A stretch of 64,000 bases of DNA from Berghia stephanieae. Taxonomy: Eukaryota; Mollusca; Gastropoda; Nudibranchia; Aeolidiidae. Of the stretch, positions 21,631 to 33,290 are shown in pieces. The stretch spans positions 3,335,364 through 3,399,363 of the forward strand of contig CM067452.1 of NCBI GenBank assembly GCA_034508935.3, written 5' to 3'. Made by a program: the position numbers and the translations under genes. The first letter of the stretch is position 1. Every line of letters starts with the position of its first letter. The notes under the pieces are model-generated. The model ran no database searches. It worked only from the letters and a program-made list of their open reading frames with translations, and was not told where the DNA came from.

Positions 21631-22143
21631 GGGGTTTCTGACCTCCCATAGTCAGCAGGGAGGCACTAACTGTGTCTTCTATCCCCATATATCTGTTTTC
21701 CAACATGCTGTCTGTATTTGTCTTTGTCTTGGAATGAGATTACTTGGTTTTGTCTTGACCCTGGATGAGAGGGAAACAGTCAAGTGTGTATAGAGTTTTG
21801 GGCGATGATATATTTTCTCTTGTAAATCATCTCTCTGTTATTCACTAGTTTATTTTCTGTTTTATATATCGTTTGTAAACATTTGAGTTTGTTCCTCTTA
21901 ATGGGGACATGTGCTTGTGTCAGGATAAGACATTTAAACGATCTCAAACCAAGTACTTTGTGTGTTATTGGAGTCTAACACCTGTTCCTTATTTGAACCA
22001 ATTCCCCTTTGTCTTACCGTTTCTTGAGTGCTTTAATTGTAATTCTAGAACTTTTTACTATCCCATTTTCTTCCTTTTTACTGGCGCTGATATGACCTAC
22101 ATGTGTTGCAAGCGCCGTAAAACCCTTAAAGAAAAAAAAAAAA
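21631..22143 (+). repeat. retroposon B copy
   Basis: All family blocks from 'gtggggtttctgacctccca' to the hairpin and a poly-A-rich tail are present; it diverges slightly in the middle (ttgggcgatgatatattttc). Confidence 0.9.
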
Positions 22144-22227
22144 ACACTTGAAGTGTTTGTGTTGTCTGTGAATGTTTTTTTCGTGTCATGCCCCAATTGG
22201 TATGAGCAATATTTACCTAACATGATT

Positions 22228-22249
22228 TGCCGTTTCTTATTAATATTAA

Positions 22250-22310
<61 letters not shown>

Positions 22311-22395
22311 GTTAGTATTATTATTGTTATTATTATTATTATTATTATTAATATTATTATTGTTGTTGTTGTTGTTTTATCATTTTATTATTACT
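22228..22395 (+). repeat. (TTA)n microsatellite
   Basis: TTA repeats interrupted by TTG and GTTAG, then (GTT)n. Confidence 0.98.
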
Positions 22396-22548
22396 ATGTT
22401 TGCTACAGAGAATTAATTTTTTTTTTTGTGCGTGTGTATTTGGTGGGGTTGGTTTATTTTGTATTGCCTTATATTATTATTTGTTATGTGACTAGTCCGG
22501 ACAGCCATACACCCAAAGGCATATTATGGCAGATCCCAAGATTTATCC

Positions 22549-22896
22549 GCGGGTGGTTGGATGGGAGCATCACCCTTGAATCATATACCCATGATGTTCA
22601 CATGGGTGTACGATCCGATATAGTATAATAGTGATGTCGTTTCTTCTTCTCTTTACTAGCCTATCCTGCTTCTTTGGTTTGTGATTGTATTTTTGACAGG
22701 GGATATTTTTTTTTCTGTAAATCTTCTGCCTGTTTGTTCTTGGTTATTTGTAATTTAGCTTATGATATTTTCAGGTTATGATTTTGATTTACATTTGTAC
22801 TATTTTTGTTAGATTGCTTGTTTTTTTTTTGTTTCAGCGGTCTCTCATATAACCTCAATTGTGTTGGAAGAGACCTAAAGCAACAAACAAACAAAC
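22549..22896 (+). repeat. retroposon C copy 2
   Basis: Full length with target duplication aagatttatcc (22538-22548 and 22897-22907). Head 'gcgggtggttggatggga', middle 'gacaggggatattttttttt', tail hairpin GGTCTC...GAGACC, then 'taaagcaacaaacaaacaaa'. Confidence 0.92.
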
Positions 22897-22960
22897 AAGA
22901 TTTATCCTATCATATTACTAGTACTCTTATTAGCTTTGTGAAAATGTTTAAAGTAAAAAG

Positions 22961-22965
<5 letters not shown>

Positions 22966-23032
<67 letters not shown>

Positions 23033-23043
23033 CCCCCCCCTCA

Positions 23044-23132
<89 letters not shown>
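22966..23132 (+). repeat. (CT)n then (CTAT)n microsatellite
   Basis: CT repeat with a short C run (22966-23090) passing into a TCTA tetranucleotide repeat to 23132. Confidence 0.99.
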
Positions 23133-23135
<3 letters not shown>

Positions 23136-23323
23136 CTGAGGCACATATACAACACAATAATATAATTATAATGATTTATTTTTCTTATGACATTAGTCAG
23201 TATTCTTTTTATATGTTTGTACAATGATACACCTCTGGTATAATCTACATATTTCAAACGACTCTCTGAACCGTTGACTTTTTTTTTCACTTTGTTCCAT
23301 ACTGCTACTGATATTAATATTAA

Positions 23324-23564
23324 CTCACTCAATCCTAAAGATTTTTGCAACTTTTCAAAATTGGAAAAAATGTATTCAAAATGAGCATGTAGGTACATAG
23401 ATGGTTTTATTCAACTATCATTAACATGTAAAAACTAAAAACATTTGCTTTGATATATTACGCCTATAATTTGTCTCAGAAAAATGTAAGAAATATGCAT
23501 GGAGTAGAAAAAAAAAAAAAACCCCGGTAAACTACGTATATAGTCGGTGTTCGGGTTGAATGAG
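23324..23564. mobile_element. TTAA MITE, second copy
   Basis: Termini ctcactcaa...ttgaatgag with TTAA at 23320-23323 and 23565-23568. The internal sequence ('gcatgtaggtacatagatgg', 'gcctataatttgtctcag') is the inverse of 6100-6327. An A run near 23509-23522 interrupts it. Confidence 0.8.
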
Positions 23565-23639
23565 TTAACACAACCTTGTTTTTTGTTTGTTTTTTTAATC
23601 ATTGCTATTCTATCTGAACAAAAAAGTGTACATGAATGT

Positions 23640-24060
23640 GTTGGGGTATCTGTTAGGTGACCTCAAACTAAAAACATTGATGGTGTGCTCTTGGAATCTA
23701 CATCTGTCCCCTATTTGAACCAATTCCCCTTTGTTTTTACTTTTTCTTAGGTATTTTAATTGGAATTATTTTAAAAAATTTTACTATCCCATTTTCTTCC
23801 TTTTTACTGGCGCTGATATGACCTTAATGTGTTGCAAGCGCCGTAAAACCCTTAAAAAAAAAAAAAACAAACATAAAAAAATTTTTACTATCCCATTTTC
23901 TTCCTTTTTATTGGCACTGAAATGACCTAAATTAAATGTTGCATGCGCCGTAAATCCCTTAAAACCAAACCAACAAAGCTATCCCATTTTCTTCCTTTTT
24001 ACCGGCGCTGAAAAGTTCTCCATTGTTTAGCAAGCGCCGTAAGACCTTTAAAAACAAACG
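23640..24060 (+). repeat. retroposon B 3' half with three tandem tails
   Basis: The body starts at the 'gtgacctcaaactaa' block. The terminal ~85-bp segment ('tactatcccattttcttcc' to the hairpin and tail) then occurs three times in a row: about 23782-23868, 23885-23965 and 23978-24058. Stems in the second and third tails have partly decayed. Confidence 0.85.
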
Positions 24061-24275
24061 AAACCCTGACTTGTCTACTGCTGAACTGTTCATATTTATG
24101 TATTCCAAACGGATACAACAATTGTACTATACTGGTATTATTATGATTATTATTTCATGTCATAATTTTATAATCAGAAGAAACCAAAGTGTGTATCATT
24201 GAATGACATGTTACTATTTACTACTATAATTATATGATATATATTGCCAAGATAGTATTGTAATCCTCTGAAGTC

Positions 24276-25166
24276 TGGGTGGGGATCCTGACCTCCCATA
24301 GCGGGCAGGGAGGTACATGCTCTGTCTTCTATCCCCCCATACCCGTTTCCCAATTGTTTCCTGTCATTGTCTTGGAATGAGATTACTTAGTTTTGTCCTG
24401 TTCCTTGCCGGAGCTCCTTGGCTGGGAGGGAAACAGTCGAATGGCGGGTGGTTGGATGGGAGCATCACCCTTGAATCATATACCTATGATGTTCGCATGG
24501 GTGTACGATCCGATAGTGATGTCGTTTCTTCTTCTCTTTACTAGCCTATCCTGCTTCTTTGGTTTGTGATTGTATTTTTGACAGGGGATATTTTTTTTTC
24601 TGTAAATCCTCTGCCTGTTTGTTCTTGGTTATTTATAATTTAGCTTATGATATCTTTAGGTTATGATTTTGATTGACATTTGTACTATTTTTGTTAGATT
24701 GCTTGTTTTTTTTTGTTTCAGCGGTCTCTCATATAACCTCAATTGTGTTGGAAGAGACCTAAAGCAACAACAAACAAACAGTCGAATGTATAGTTATAGT
24801 TTTGGGAGATGATATTTTTTGTCTTGTAAATCATCTCTCTGTTATGCATTGTATTATGTTTAGTTTACATATTATATTATATAATTGGTAAACATTTGAG
24901 TGTATTCCTCTTAGTTGGGACCTGTGCTTGTGTCTGGATGAGACTTTTAGGTGATCTCAAACTAAGTACATCGGTGGTATGCTCTTGGAATCTACATCTG
25001 ATCCCTATTTGTTCCCAGTTCCCCTATGTCTTACTTTTTCTTGGGTGCTTTAATTGTAATTCTATAACTCTTTACTATCCCATTTTCTTCCTTTTTACTG
25101 GCGCTGATATAACCTAAATGTGTTGCAAGCGCCGTAAAACCCTTAAAAACAAAAAAAAACAAAACC
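24276..25166 (+). repeat. retroposon B copy interrupted by retroposon C
   Basis: Flanked by a 14-bp duplication (aatcctctgaagtc at 24262-24275 and 25167-25180), which fixes the family's true start (tgggtggggatcctgacctc) and end (A-rich with CAAAACC). Retroposon C lies within it after 'aaacagtcgaatg'. Confidence 0.93.
24444..24778 (+). repeat. retroposon C copy 3 (inside retroposon B)
   Basis: Full length with target duplication acagtcgaatg (24433-24443 and 24779-24789), so it is younger than its host copy. Confidence 0.93.
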
Positions 25167-25204
25167 AATCCTCTGAAGTCACAAACCTCATGTTTATTGT
25201 CCCA

Positions 25205-25300
25205 GTTTCTTTAGCATTAAGCGGACAGTCGCAATTGCTTGCCACCCTATTGGATAGGATACTGGTCTATCGCTAAGAACTTTCTGCTAGTTTAATGAGA
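25205..25300 (-). repeat. SINE F fragment
   Basis: Contains 'aattgcttgccacc', 'ggataggatactggtctatc' and 'aactttctgctag', all from the family body. The head is missing. Confidence 0.6.
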
Positions 25301-25454
25301 CCCAACTAATATGAGTGGGTTTTTTTTTTAACCTCCTATGATGTACTGGGTGTATCCTCAATATCTAATTTCCTTTTCCATTTCCATGTTGCTCTTTGTC
25401 TTAGTTCTGGATTGAGATTTTGTTGGGGTTTTTTTCAGTGTCTTGGAAAGGATC

Positions 25455-25950
25455 CTTACTGGTTGGGGCTCCTGACCTCCCATAGTGGGCAGGGAGGCAC
25501 TTACTGTGTCTTCTATCCCCATATATCTGTTTTCCAACATGCTTTCTGTCTTTGTCTTGGAATGAGATTACTTGGTTTTGTCCAGGCTCTGGCCAAATAC
25601 CCTTGCTGGGAGGGAAACAGTCAAATGTATAGTTAGAGTTTTGGGAGATGATATTTTTTTCCCTTGTAAATCATCTCCCAGTTATGCACTGTATTGTTTT
25701 GTTTACATATTATATTATATGATCTGTAAAAATCTGAGTGTATTCCTCTTAGTTGGGACCTGTGCTTGTGTCTGGATGAGACTTTTAGGTGACCTCAACC
25801 TAAGTACTTTGACGGTGTGCTCTTGGAATCTACATCTTTTTCCTATTTGCTTTAATTGTAATTCTACAACTTTTTACTGTCCCATTTTATTTTTTCTGGC
25901 ACTGATATAACCCTAATGTGTTGCAAGCGCCGTAAAACCCTTAAAAACAT
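25455..25950 (+). repeat. retroposon B copy
   Basis: Complete order of blocks with a ~35-bp deletion after 'ttcctatttg' and an A-rich tail at 25940-25950. Confidence 0.9.
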
Positions 25951-26198
25951 AATGGTATGCATTTAGGTAAAATACCAATTATGCATGGCAGTTCAATCCT
26001 ACCAACACACAAAAATAAGTGTAACCTTTGATGTTTATAGTCTGAGAGTTTGGTGAGAACTCATCACCCAACTGACGGTCTAAAAACAATATCAAACGTC
26101 AACTTCATTCATTCCATATTATAGACAATCCATAAGGGAATAATGACCTGTCTGAAGGGAAAGAATAGTAATGTATACAAAGCAATTCCGACTCTAAG

Positions 26199-26224
26199 GG
26201 GGGGGGGGGGGGGGGGGGGGGGGG
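26199..26224 (+). repeat. poly-G tract
   Basis: About 25 consecutive G. Confidence 0.98.
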
Positions 26225-26441
26225 TAGAAGAAACGAAGGAGGTGAAATTTGGCTCATTTATTTATTTGTTATTGATTTTATTTTTACTATTTCTGTTCAT
26301 AAGACAGACGTGTTTGGTTCAAAGGTCATTTCCAATTTGATTGATATTGGTATATTTTGGTTTTCATGACTACATAACTAGTTTGTTTTTTCTTTATTAT
26401 GACATGATTATATTCATTTTTAAAAAGATATTAATCAGTGG

Positions 26442-26442
<1 letters not shown>

Positions 26443-26532
<90 letters not shown>
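26443..26532. repeat. (TA)n microsatellite
   Basis: About 90 bp of pure TA. Confidence 0.99.
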
Positions 26533-26538
<6 letters not shown>

Positions 26539-26624
26539 CCTGAACGCATATTTTCCTTCGTTCTTATTATATATTTTTGTTGCTTCAATACGTAAATATG
26601 CTCAGGTGCTGAGTTGGGTCTTAG

Positions 26625-27300
26625 TCTTTGTCTCTCCCCCCATAGTGGGCTGGGAGGTCACTTGCTGGGTCTTCTATCCCCCTATATCTTTTCTGTCTGG
26701 GTGGGGATCCTGACCTCCCATAGTGGGCAGGGAGGTACATACTGTGTCTTCTATCCCCTTATATCTGTTTTCTGTCTGGGTGGGGATCCTGACCTCCCAT
26801 AGCGGGCAGGGAGGTACATACTGTGTCTTCTATCCCCTTATATCTTATCCAACCAGCTTTCTGTCTTTGTCTTGGAATGAGATTACGGTACTTGGTTTTT
26901 TTCCTGGCCCTCGTCGGAGTCCTGGCTGAGAGGGAAACAGTCAAATGCATAGTTACTGTTTTGGGAGATATTTTTTTCCTTGTAAATCATCTCTCTGTTA
27001 AGTATTATTATATTTGTTATTTTGAATGTATAATGTAAGCATTCGAGTGTATTCCTCTTTGTTGGATTTTGTGCTTGTGTCCGGATGAGACTTATAGGTG
27101 ATATCAGACTAAGTACATTGGTGATATGCTTTTGGAATCTACATCTGATCCCTATTTGTTCCCAGTTCCCCTATGTCTTACTTTCTCTTGGATGCTTCAA
27201 TTGTAATTCTAGAACTTTTAACTATGCCATTTTCTTCCTTTTTACTGGCGCTGATATAACCAAAATGTGTTGCAAGCACCGTAAAACCCTTAAAAACATA
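26625..27300 (+). repeat. retroposon B with three tandem head units
   Basis: The head unit ('tgggtggggatcctgacctc...ccccttatatctgttttc') occurs three times, at about 26627-26695 (diverged), 26696-26774 and 26775-26845, before a normal body and hairpin. This is the same kind of head amplification as at 1.5-1.8 kb but in an independent copy. Confidence 0.85.
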
Positions 27301-28474
27301 AAACATTGTTTTCTGTGCTCGTCTCGGAACGAGATGACTTGGTTTTGTAAACATTTGAGTGTATTTCTCTTTGTGGGGACCTGTGATAGGTGATCTCAAA
27401 GTACACTGATAGTGTGCTCTTGGAATCTACATCTGTTCCCTATTTGAACCAATTCCCCTTTTTCTTACTTTTTCTTGGGTGCTTTAATTGTAATTCTAGA
27501 ACTTTTTACTTTTCTATTTTCTTCCTTTTTACTGGCACTGATATGACCTAAATGTGTTGCAAGCGCCGTAAAAAAAACAGACAAAACAATTTTCTTGGAA
27601 TGAGATTACTTGTCCCAGCTGGGACGGAGTCAAATATGTAGTCATAATTTTGGGAGATTATATTTTTTCCTTTGTAAATCATCTCTGTTATGTACTGGTA
27701 TAATTTTATTGATTTGGAAGCATTTGAGATGTGGGTGTATAGAAGAATGTTGAGGCTATCATGGACAGACAGGTATACGAATGAGAAGTGGAGATCGATA
27801 CCATCAGAAAGAGGCAGTCTCCCATAATGGGCAGGGAGACTTACTGTGTCTTCTATCCCCCTATATCTGTTTTCCATTGGCTTTCTGTCTTTGTCTTGGA
27901 ATGAGATTACTTGGTTTTGTCCAGGCCCTGGTCGGATGTCCTGGCTGAGAGGGAAACAGTCAAATGTATAGTTAGTTTTGGGAGATGATATTGTTTTCCT
28001 TGTAAAACATCTCTCTGTTATGAACTGTAATATGTTTTGTTAATGTATTATATATGATTTGTAAACATTTGAGTGTATTCCTCTTAGTGAGGGTCTGTGC
28101 TTGTGTCTGGATGAGACTTTTAGGTGATCTCAAACGAAGTACTTTGATGGTGTGCTCTTGGAATCTACATCTGTTCCCTATTTGAACCAGTTCCCCTTTG
28201 TCTTACTTTTTCTTGGGTGCTTTAATTGTAATTCTAGAACTTTTTACTTTTCTATTTTCTTCCTTTTCACTGGCGCTGATTTGACCTAAATGAGTCGCAA
28301 GCGCCGTAAAAAAAACAGACAAAACAATTTTCTTGGAATGAGATTACTTGTCCCAGCTGGGACGGAGTCAAATATGTAGTCATAATTTTGGGAGATTATA
28401 TTTTTTCCCTTGTAAATCATCTCTGTTATGTACTGGTATAATTTTATTGATGTGAATATATTGATTTGTAAGCA
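27301..28474 (+). repeat. tandemly rearranged retroposon B segments
   Basis: Partial bodies follow one another. A ~730-bp unit is duplicated: 27470-27800 (from 'tttttcttgggtgctttaat' through 'aaaaaaaacagacaaaacaa' to the LINE head 'gagatgtgggtgt') recurs at 28200-28590. A fresh head and body fill 27815-28303. Confidence 0.8.
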
Positions 28475-28818
28475 TTTGAGATGTGGGTGTTAGACGTAGA
28501 AGAATGTTGAGGGGCTATCGTGGACAGACAGGTATACGAATGAGGAAGTGTAGATCAATACCATCAGAAAGAGGCAGTTACAGTTTTCTGGGACATGTGT
28601 GGAGAAGAGACAGAATAGAAAAGTTGGTAAAATCTGGGATGATCGAAGGAAAGAGAGCTAGAGGAAGACAAAAAATGACTTATTTAAATAACCTAAGAAT
28701 GGCCAAATGTGATTTTAAAAGCAACACAGATTTCATGCGCACCGCAGAGGATCGTGATTCGTGGAGACGGCTGACCGGCACCGTGCTCAAGAGTACAATC
28801 CACGATGGATGATGATGA
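28475..28818 (+). mobile_element. RTE/BovB-type LINE 3' fragment
   Basis: Frame 28483-28812 encodes the C-terminal tail after the reverse transcriptase: 'FLGHVWRRDRIEKLV', 'EGKRARGRQKMTYL', 'DRDSWRRLTG'. The (R/K)xxGHxxRR...GKxxGxRxRGRQ...W pattern is the known end of RTE/BovB-like elements. The noncoding end is 'gatggatgatgatga', a short tandem tail. It sits inside a retroposon B body (broken at 'catttgag|tgtatt'). A shorter copy lies at 27717-27813. Confidence 0.8.
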
Positions 28819-29066
28819 GTGTATTTCTCTGAGTGGGATCCAGTACTTGTGTCTGGCTGAGACTGAGACTTTTAGTTTTAAGTGTCTCAAACTGAAGTAC
28901 ACTGGAAGTGTTCTCTTGGAATCTGAATCTATTGACTATTTGAACCATTCCCCTTTGTCTTACTTGTTCTCTTGTGCTTTTAATTCTAAATCTATAATTT
29001 TTTGACTATCCTATTTTCTGTCTTTTTACTAGCACTGATATGACCTAAATGGCAAGCGCCGTAAAA
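28819..29066 (+). repeat. retroposon B 3' part after the LINE insertion
   Basis: Diverged 'gtgtctcaaactgaagtaca' and 'cattcccctttgtcttact' blocks and a short hairpin region (actagcactgatatgacc...gcaagcgcc). Confidence 0.75.
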
Positions 29067-29080
29067 CTCACGTGTTCCTT

Positions 29081-29104
29081 CCCCCCCCCCCCCCCCCCCC
29101 CCCC
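29081..29104 (+). repeat. poly-C tract
   Basis: About 24 consecutive C. Confidence 0.98.
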
Positions 29105-29381
29105 AAATCATTTTTATCCCAGGCACCATAAATACTCTAAAAACTAACAAAACTAAAATTTCGCATCCCCTCATCATTTTAGCTTTAAATTCACTTTTTT
29201 TTAGATCTGGTTCCTTCTGCTGTACCAGATTGAAACATTGTGATCAAAGCCTGATAGGAAGTTGAAATGTCTACTACAAATACAAAGAAGGACGTCCATA
29301 TGACCATCTTCCTGCCAAAGGACAAGATCAGATATTCTCATTCTGTAACAAGAATACAAAGTCATATGAAAGGGATAATAG

Positions 29382-29540
29382 TGGGGGGTGGGGGTCTTTA
29401 GACCTCCTTTGTAGGTGGAGAGAGGGTCACTCTTACTGACCTCTATATCCAATTTCCTTTTCCAGGTTGCTTTCGTCTTGGAAAGAGTGCATTTGGTTTT
29501 GTCCTGGCCCTGGCTGGAATCCTTAGCTGAGACTAATTTG
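29382..29540 (+). repeat. retroposon B head fragment, diverged
   Basis: 'gtgggggtctttagacctcc', 'tttggttttgtcctggccct' and 'gctgagactaa' follow the family order but with more substitutions than other copies. Confidence 0.65.
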
Positions 29541-29614
29541 GAAACCATAGGGTTGACCTGTACCCTCTCTTTCTGGTGACCATTGAAGGATCTTGATTCA
29601 AACTGTTATGAATA

Positions 29615-29860
29615 GGGTTCAACAGTTGTGACGTCACTTCCCTCGTAATGAGGCATAGCAACTGGTTCTAAACTATCAGAATAATGGTGGACGCTATTAT
29701 CTCCATCACCGCCCTTATGAAATACTTCTCCAACGAGCATAAAAGTGTATCTAGAGGAGAAAAACATTATAAATCTGATGTTTTGATTTTTATACAATCG
29801 GATCACATGACATGTGAAAAAGTTCTAGCTAGCATGAAGAATAAAAAGTACTGATTTTCT
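29615..29860 (-). repeat. unclassified repeat, inverse of 5560-5835
   Basis: Shares 'agtgacgtcac', 'tagaaccag' and the 'agcatgaagaataaaaagta' stretch with the copy near 5.7 kb. Confidence 0.6.
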
Positions 29861-29869
29861 CTGTTTAGA

Positions 29870-30245
29870 ACCAAACTGCTGGTAGCTGGGTGGACGAGAC
29901 ATCAGACTATTGAATCCTATTGGAAAGTTCCAACTTCTTTGGTCTTATACCCTTTTACCGTCAAATTTAGTTTTATCACAGACAGGAATAAGAAAATTAT
30001 AGATTTAGAGGGAAAAGTGGATCTGCTTCACCAAGGGTGTCCTGTCCTATCCAACTGATGTGTCCTCATTTGTAGGTCTGACAATCCAAATAGTCATGGC
30101 CTCGTTGCTGTAACAGAAATATCCTCAAAGAATGCAGAATATTATCTATTACAATTGTATTTAAAAAGGCCATAATGTGCACATTGGTAACACGTTCGTT
30201 CAAAGTTGCAAAAACTTAGAATTTCTGCCTTCGTGGCTCTAAAGA
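29870..30245. other. spacer, nothing recognised
   Basis: Unique-looking AT-rich sequence; no ORF, splice pattern or repeat could be supported. Confidence 0.4.
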
Positions 30246-30259
30246 CCAATTCAGGATAT

Positions 30260-31125
30260 GTTTTGTTTTATGGGTTTCACAGCGCTTGCAACACATCATA
30301 TCAGCGCCAGTAAAAAGGAAGAAAATGGGATAGTAAAAAGTTCTAGAATTACAATAAAGCGTCCAAGAAAAGGGAAGACAAAGGGGATTGGTTCAAATAA
30401 GAAACAGGTGTAGATTCCAAAAGCACTCTATCAAAGTACTTAGTTTGAGATCACTAAAAGGCTCATCCAGACACAAGCACAGGTCCCCGCTAAGAGGAAC
30501 ACACTCAAATGTTTTACAAATCATATATAAAGAAAACATAATACAGTGCATAACAGAGAGATGATTTACAATGAAAAAAATATCATCTCCCAAAACTAAC
30601 TATACATTCGACTGTTTCCCTCTCAGCCAGGGCATCTGGCCGGGACCAGGACAAAACCAAGTAATCTCATTCCAAGACAAAGACAGATTTTTTTTTTTGG
30701 TTTGTTTGTTGCTTTAGGTCTCTTCCAACACAATTGAGGTTATATGAGAGACCGCTGAAACAAAAAAACAAGCAATCTAACAAAAATAGTATAAATGTAA
30801 ATCAAAATCATAACCTAAAGATATCATAAGCTAAATTATAAATAACCAAGAACAAACAGGCAGAAGATTTACAGAAAAAAAAATATCCCCTGTCAAAAAT
30901 ACAATCACAAACCAAAGAAGCAGGATAGGCTAGTAAAGAGAAGAAGAAACGACATCACTATCGGATCGTACACCCATGCGAACATCATGGGTATATGATT
31001 CAAGGGTGATGCTCCCATCCAACCACCCGCACAAAGACAGAAAGCATGTTGGAAAACGGATATAAGGGGATAGAAGACATCATGTACCCCCCTGCCCACT
31101 ATGGGAGGTCAGGAACCCCACCCAG
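30260..31125 (-). repeat. retroposon B copy interrupted by retroposon C
   Basis: Minus strand; target duplication aattcaggatat (30248-30259 and 31126-31137). The tail hairpin is near 30275-30310 with a small deletion; the head is at 31031-31125. Confidence 0.9.
30688..31030 (-). repeat. retroposon C copy 4 (inside retroposon B)
   Basis: Full length; target duplication acaaagacaga (30677-30687 and 31031-31041). Confidence 0.92.
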
Positions 31126-31139
31126 AATTCAGGATATAA

Positions 31140-32125
31140 ACCAATAGCAAACAAGTTCAATTTAAGTAACAATTTATTATCTTTTTTTTATTTTTGTAAT
31201 ATTTTTAAGTGTGGTAAAAACATAAACACAGTACCTATGAAATTCAACTCGACAACCACTTCCTTCCAAAAAGAATGACGTACAAAAATATCTCTATCAA
31301 CGTAAATAACAAATTAATGATAACACTTCACCAATGAGCAGTCTTATCACATCTCATTTTCACCACACAAAAATAACCCCCCAAAAAAATAAAAAACCCA
31401 AAAATCAGAAATCACATTTTCCCACACACACAACAAAGATATAAATAATATTAAATAGAAGAAAACAGAAGTGCATATTGATTTTGTAGTGGCAACAAAC
31501 CATTCATACAACAGGAAAAGAAAAAAAATAAAATCGCATTCTTGATTGACAAAAACTCGATCTATTATCAAAAGCAAATGTGCAGAACATTATCAATGCC
31601 TTCAACAAAAAAGAGTTGAGAAATCCAGTTGGCAAATTCACATTATTACGTACTACTTTTATCAATAGAAATATATTTATGGTAAACAATTCCGTCCACG
31701 TCGATTAAGCTAACAACAATTATAACACAGATGAATTTATCTCTTATTTGGCATCCTGGCATCAGTTTACTTCTCCTCAGTAATCAAAGTAAAAAGTATG
31801 TGTGGCTGGCTGAGAAAACCCGGAAAGATTCGCAAATTTCATAAATTGAGTTATGTATGCAGTGGTGTAGACCACATCTTTCTGATCATTTACCACTTTA
31901 AATTTTCTTTTTATGTCTATTAGAACCCAAGTTGTGAATTTTATTTCTGAATAAAATTTGTTGCTATGGGACACACTTTATCTTCGATTTTGCCTCATAT
32001 CTCAAATTGAAGCTTGGGTTTTCTCAGCCAGCCTCACATATTTGGACAATACAAAAAATGTGTTACATCATCACTGTTAATAGTTAAATTAAAGCCACAC
32101 TTGTGAATATGATGGATGGTCCACT
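31140..32125. other. AT-rich stretch with a 25-bp inverted repeat
   Basis: No gene is supported. 'tatgtgtggctggctgagaa' (31797) and its complement ending at 32040 form arms ~25 bp long, ~195 bp apart: either a MITE-like element or a stem in a transcript. Confidence 0.4.
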
Positions 32126-32256
32126 TTGAACGAGAGACAATTCCCTTGGCACACACACACACACACGACCTCTCACCAACACTCACACTTTCACACTCTT
32201 GATGGAATTACTCGAAGACTCAGGCTGCTTTTCTGTGGAAAAAAGGCAAAAGAAAT

Positions 32257-32620
32257 GGATTTAAAGACACATCTTGTACAAAGGAATCGATATAAAGACA
32301 CATCTTGTACAAAGGAATCGATATAAAGACATCTTGTACAAAGGAATGGATATAAAGACACATCTTGTACAAAGGAATCGATATAGAGACACATCTTGTA
32401 CAAAGGAATCGATATAAAGACACATCTTGTACAAAGGAATCGATATAAAGACACATCTTGTACAAAGGAATCGATATAAAGACACATCTTGTACAAAGGA
32501 ATCGATATAAAGACACATCTTGTACAAAGGAATCGATATAAAGACACATCTTGTACAAAGGAATCGATATAAAGACACATCTTGTACAAAGGAATCGATA
32601 TAAAGACACATCTTGTACAG
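32257..32620 (+). repeat. 31-bp minisatellite, about 11-12 units
   Basis: Unit 'aaagacacatcttgtacaaa' + 'ggaatcgatat' in tandem with few changes (one unit lacks two bases near 32329). Because 31 is not a multiple of 3 and the unit lacks stops on the minus strand, all three minus frames stay open, giving three overlapping repetitive ORFs that are not genes. Confidence 0.97.
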
Positions 32621-32881
32621 TTTTTGAAAGGGATCATGTCTAGTATATAAGTTTAAAACTGAAAATTGCGTGAATTCATGTCAGAAAAATCTTTAAAATG
32701 TGCACACATGGGACGTAAAGCGTGATATCTAACAATGTTATCAAATGTGTAATGAGTAGAATGTAGTATAAAACCTTTGGGAGAGATCAGAACTAGCTGA
32801 AATACAAACTCTTGAAATGTTGGGATTTATAAGGTTTTGCATAACAATATTTCAAGAATACAAGCCACGACTGTCCATCCT

Positions 32882-33168
32882 TGAGCATTTATAAAGCACA
32901 ATATCCATTAAACGTGCTCAAAGCACTTTACAAGGGGTCTGTAGCCAACAGCAACACTTATGTAGGACAAGAGAGGATCCTGTTAAGCGATATTACAATT
33001 TATTCCCCGACAAAGACAACATTGTTAACGGCCAGTTATACCCCGAGTACGATGACAGAATGTGGGTAAAGAGCCTTTTCCAAGGACTCAACTATGCACC
33101 GCTTAGAACAGGACTAGAACCCAGGACCTTCCAATCATAACTCGATACAACATAGCGGCACAATCCTG
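32882..33168 (-). repeat. tRNA-Pro-derived SINE A
   Basis: Diverged copy. The LINE-like tail is at 32882-32940 and the tRNA-like head near 33110-33168. Confidence 0.85.
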
Positions 33169-33290
33169 CCATGGGAGATCATTGCCAAAGGTGTGTCTTC
33201 AGGGTTGAATGTCTATTGACTGCTATTTTTAGTAATGACACTTTTCAAATTCAGCAAGTGTGGAGAAAGAGGGTTTTTATTTTTTAATTG

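Noticed and set aside
22153-22628. Leu- or Ile-rich 'membrane' ORFs
   Set aside because: Translation of the (TTA)n microsatellite.
32191-32637. 148-residue repeat protein or CRISPR-like array
   Set aside because: Direct 31-bp repeats without spacers; all three frames open, so no coding selection. Not a CRISPR in animal DNA.
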